64,000 nt of DNA from Platynereis dumerilii (Eukaryota > Annelida > Polychaeta > Phyllodocida > Nereididae), in NCBI GenBank assembly GCA_026936325.1, contig JAPTHN010000001.1, forward strand, positions 98,037,859-98,101,858, written 5' to 3'. This document shows positions 62,123-64,000 of this stretch, piece by piece. How positions within the stretch are numbered: the first letter of the stretch is position 1; every line of letters begins with the position of its first letter. Made by a program: the position numbers and the translations under genes. A model generated the notes under the pieces. The model ran no database searches and was not told where the DNA came from. It saw only the letters and a list, made by a program, of their open reading frames with translations.

Positions 62123-64000
62123 AGATTAAATGGTGGACCCTTTGAAGGACAGGACTTGGAAAGTTATAATTATAGTGTATTTTGGTCATACCTAGCTTTT
62201 GTATGGTAACTCAAGTATTGCTGTTCCTCAAGGCAGAAATAATAGGGAGAATGTTTTGGCTGCTTTTACACACTTTGCACATTCCGATCATTCTGGGGAA
62301 CTGCAGGCATCCAGACAATGTAAACCAATGGATGCAAAATAAAGACTTGTTTGTCAAACTCGAGTATGTCAACTCCATAATCTTGAGGAAAGTGTGCCAT
62401 GTTTATATTCTGTGTCAAAAGAGACACTTATGGAGTGTGTGGCATCATAATTCACAATTGCAGAAATGCTGGATACTATTTTGATAGTCAATTCATTGTA
62501 GTCTATGCTCAGAAAACTGAAATTTCCCATTCTTTTACTTTCACCGTAGGCCTTTTTTTGTTGATTTTTTTGTATTCCTGGGCACACAGGCACACCCCTG
62601 TATCAATTGATATTCAGTAGAAATATCTTAAACTGACTGTACAGTACAGCCAGTCTAGGCGACTGCCTGTGCTGGGTATTTGACTAATCACTGGCCTATG
62701 ATCTTGTCATTACTTCGTTCAGTCTGCAAATACTTATTTTTATTTCTTCTGCATATCAATATCAATTCTTAATTTGGTATGTGTATGAAATCAAGGAACA
62801 TGATACAATTTAGACTTGCAGCATGTCTGTTGGAGTATGATGTAGCAATTAAATCTGATTGCTTTAAATTGCAAATCAGCACTGACAAGTCCAGTGTGAG
62901 TTTAAAATAATTTGGGAGTAATCTGACCTTTCAGTATAATTTAGGAGGGTGATTCCTCTTGCCTTTTTGCTGAGGGAGTTCCATTTTCCCAGGGTGGGTG
63001 GTAGCAGTCAGCCTGCTGTCTTATTTCCACCAGGCCGTTTTAAAAATGCACAAGTCGATTGAGGGCAGCGGGGCCCATCAGCTGCTTTGTCTTGGCAAGC
63101 CATTATTTAGGGCATAAAAAATGCAGGGGACAAGAGAGAGGAAAGTGAGAGGAAGAAAGAACTTTGAAAAAGAGGAGAAAAAAAATACAAGAAAAGATAA
63201 AAGGCATTTTTAGAAAGTGCAACACTAAAATCGACTCAATGAAGTCCTGAGGACCCAGTGAATTCGATTGGCTCATGATGTTTGGTTGGTGTTTTTTTCT
63301 GAGGTTCAAAAACGTTCACAGCACAATAGATGATGAGACAACTTATGGATTTTAAAAATTTTAATCGGGTTCTATTGGGAAAACAACAGCTTGCAACCCT
63401 TTTAAAATAACGATTAATTTATTCTTTATTTCGAAGCAGCCCTCAATTTGTGTGTCTATTTTGTGTGGCTTGAAGCATCGAACGCAGTAATAAGATATTT
63501 GTCCCAAATTATTGCCATTCCCATTCAAACGTCCTATTTTCTTCTGGTCGTTTAATTAGGCTAAAATCAAAAATACAAAATTTAATACCTCTTGTGAATG
63601 AAGAAAAGTATTTTCTTGAGTGATGTAACTGTACCCGCCACCAAATCCTCTGGATTCTGATTAATGTCATTTTTGTCTTCAGTTTTATTATCCATTCTTG
63701 CACTTCTTGTTGCACTTTGCGAAAATCAGTACTTTGGGATCCGACACGATTAATCAGAGTTAACTAATTAATCTTGTATCAGTTGTCTGAGCATCGCTCA
63801 ATTGAGATGGGAGGTGGCTCAGCTCAGTCTCCTGCTGAAATGCTGCTTCTCCAATCTGCTGGTCTCTTTTAAATGAGTTTCAATTTCAGATGCCTTCTCA
63901 TTGTTGCAAGGGAAAGCCGGGAGAGGAAATGGCATTAGAAATGAACCTAACGATTATTAATGATCTTATGCACTTCCCCTTGCCTTCTTTCTTTAATGAA
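62123..64000. other. Right end of window, no feature seen
   Basis: AT-rich sequence with short open frames only. No splice-linked continuation of the CUB-like gene and no repeat was recognised. Confidence 0.45.

Overview
This is an AT-rich, repeat-crowded animal genomic window with intron-split genes. The host genes are clear orthologues of vertebrate genes. The tRNA-headed SINEs, a tyrosine-recombinase retrotransposon and an unusually frequent TAGGCCTA octamer suggest a marine invertebrate deuterostome, most likely an echinoderm such as a sea urchin. That placement is inference; no species-specific marker was identified.

Layout. (1) 1-26.8 kb: twelve minus-strand exons of a choline transporter-like gene, SLC44A1/CTL1. 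The start codon is near 26800 and the last exon seen ends at 4928. The C-terminal ~95 residues lie left of the window, beyond a 4.7-kb terminal-inverted-repeat element. One SLC44A1 intron is almost entirely a ~10.3-kb Ngaro-type tyrosine-recombinase retrotransposon (7061-17317). It has the family's split direct repeats (A1 ... B1 A2 B2), an SGNH-hydrolase ORF, gag, RT-RNase H and recombinase. A hAT-like non-autonomous element sits inside B1 only. Other introns carry a palindrome-headed repeat pair (18.1-21.1 kb), small MITEs (23.9 and 24.3 kb) and a 151-bp tandem array with opposed YY1-like motifs (24.6-25.5 kb). (2) 26.8-35.0 kb: no gene seen; SINE copies. (3) 35.0-43.0 kb: all nine coding exons of cystinosin (CTNS) on the minus strand, 384 codons with signal peptide, both PQ-loop regions and a C-terminal YVNL sorting motif. 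Its putative promoter holds a perfect inverted pair of CATGTGAC E-boxes. (4) 43.1-50.8 kb: no gene seen; a 156-bp tandem array and two oppositely oriented GATA/TATC microsatellites. (5) 50.85-59.65 kb: three plus-strand exons, all joined by phase-1 introns, encoding the N-terminus of a secreted or type I membrane protein with a possible CUB-like domain. (6) 59.65-64 kb: no further exon found; a fold-back-type element with arms made of short tandem repeats.

SLC44A1 and CTNS are head to tail on the minus strand, and the CUB-like gene is divergent from CTNS. Cystinosin (lysosomal cystine/H+ export) and CTL1 (choline uptake) share no obvious pathway. What stands out is the mobile-element load: at least five non-autonomous elements have readable target-site duplications (four of 8 bp or nearly so in hAT style beside the one in the Ngaro repeat, one TTAA of piggyBac type), and several are nested. 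All exon boundaries were read by eye from GT/AG sites and frame continuity, without alignment software.
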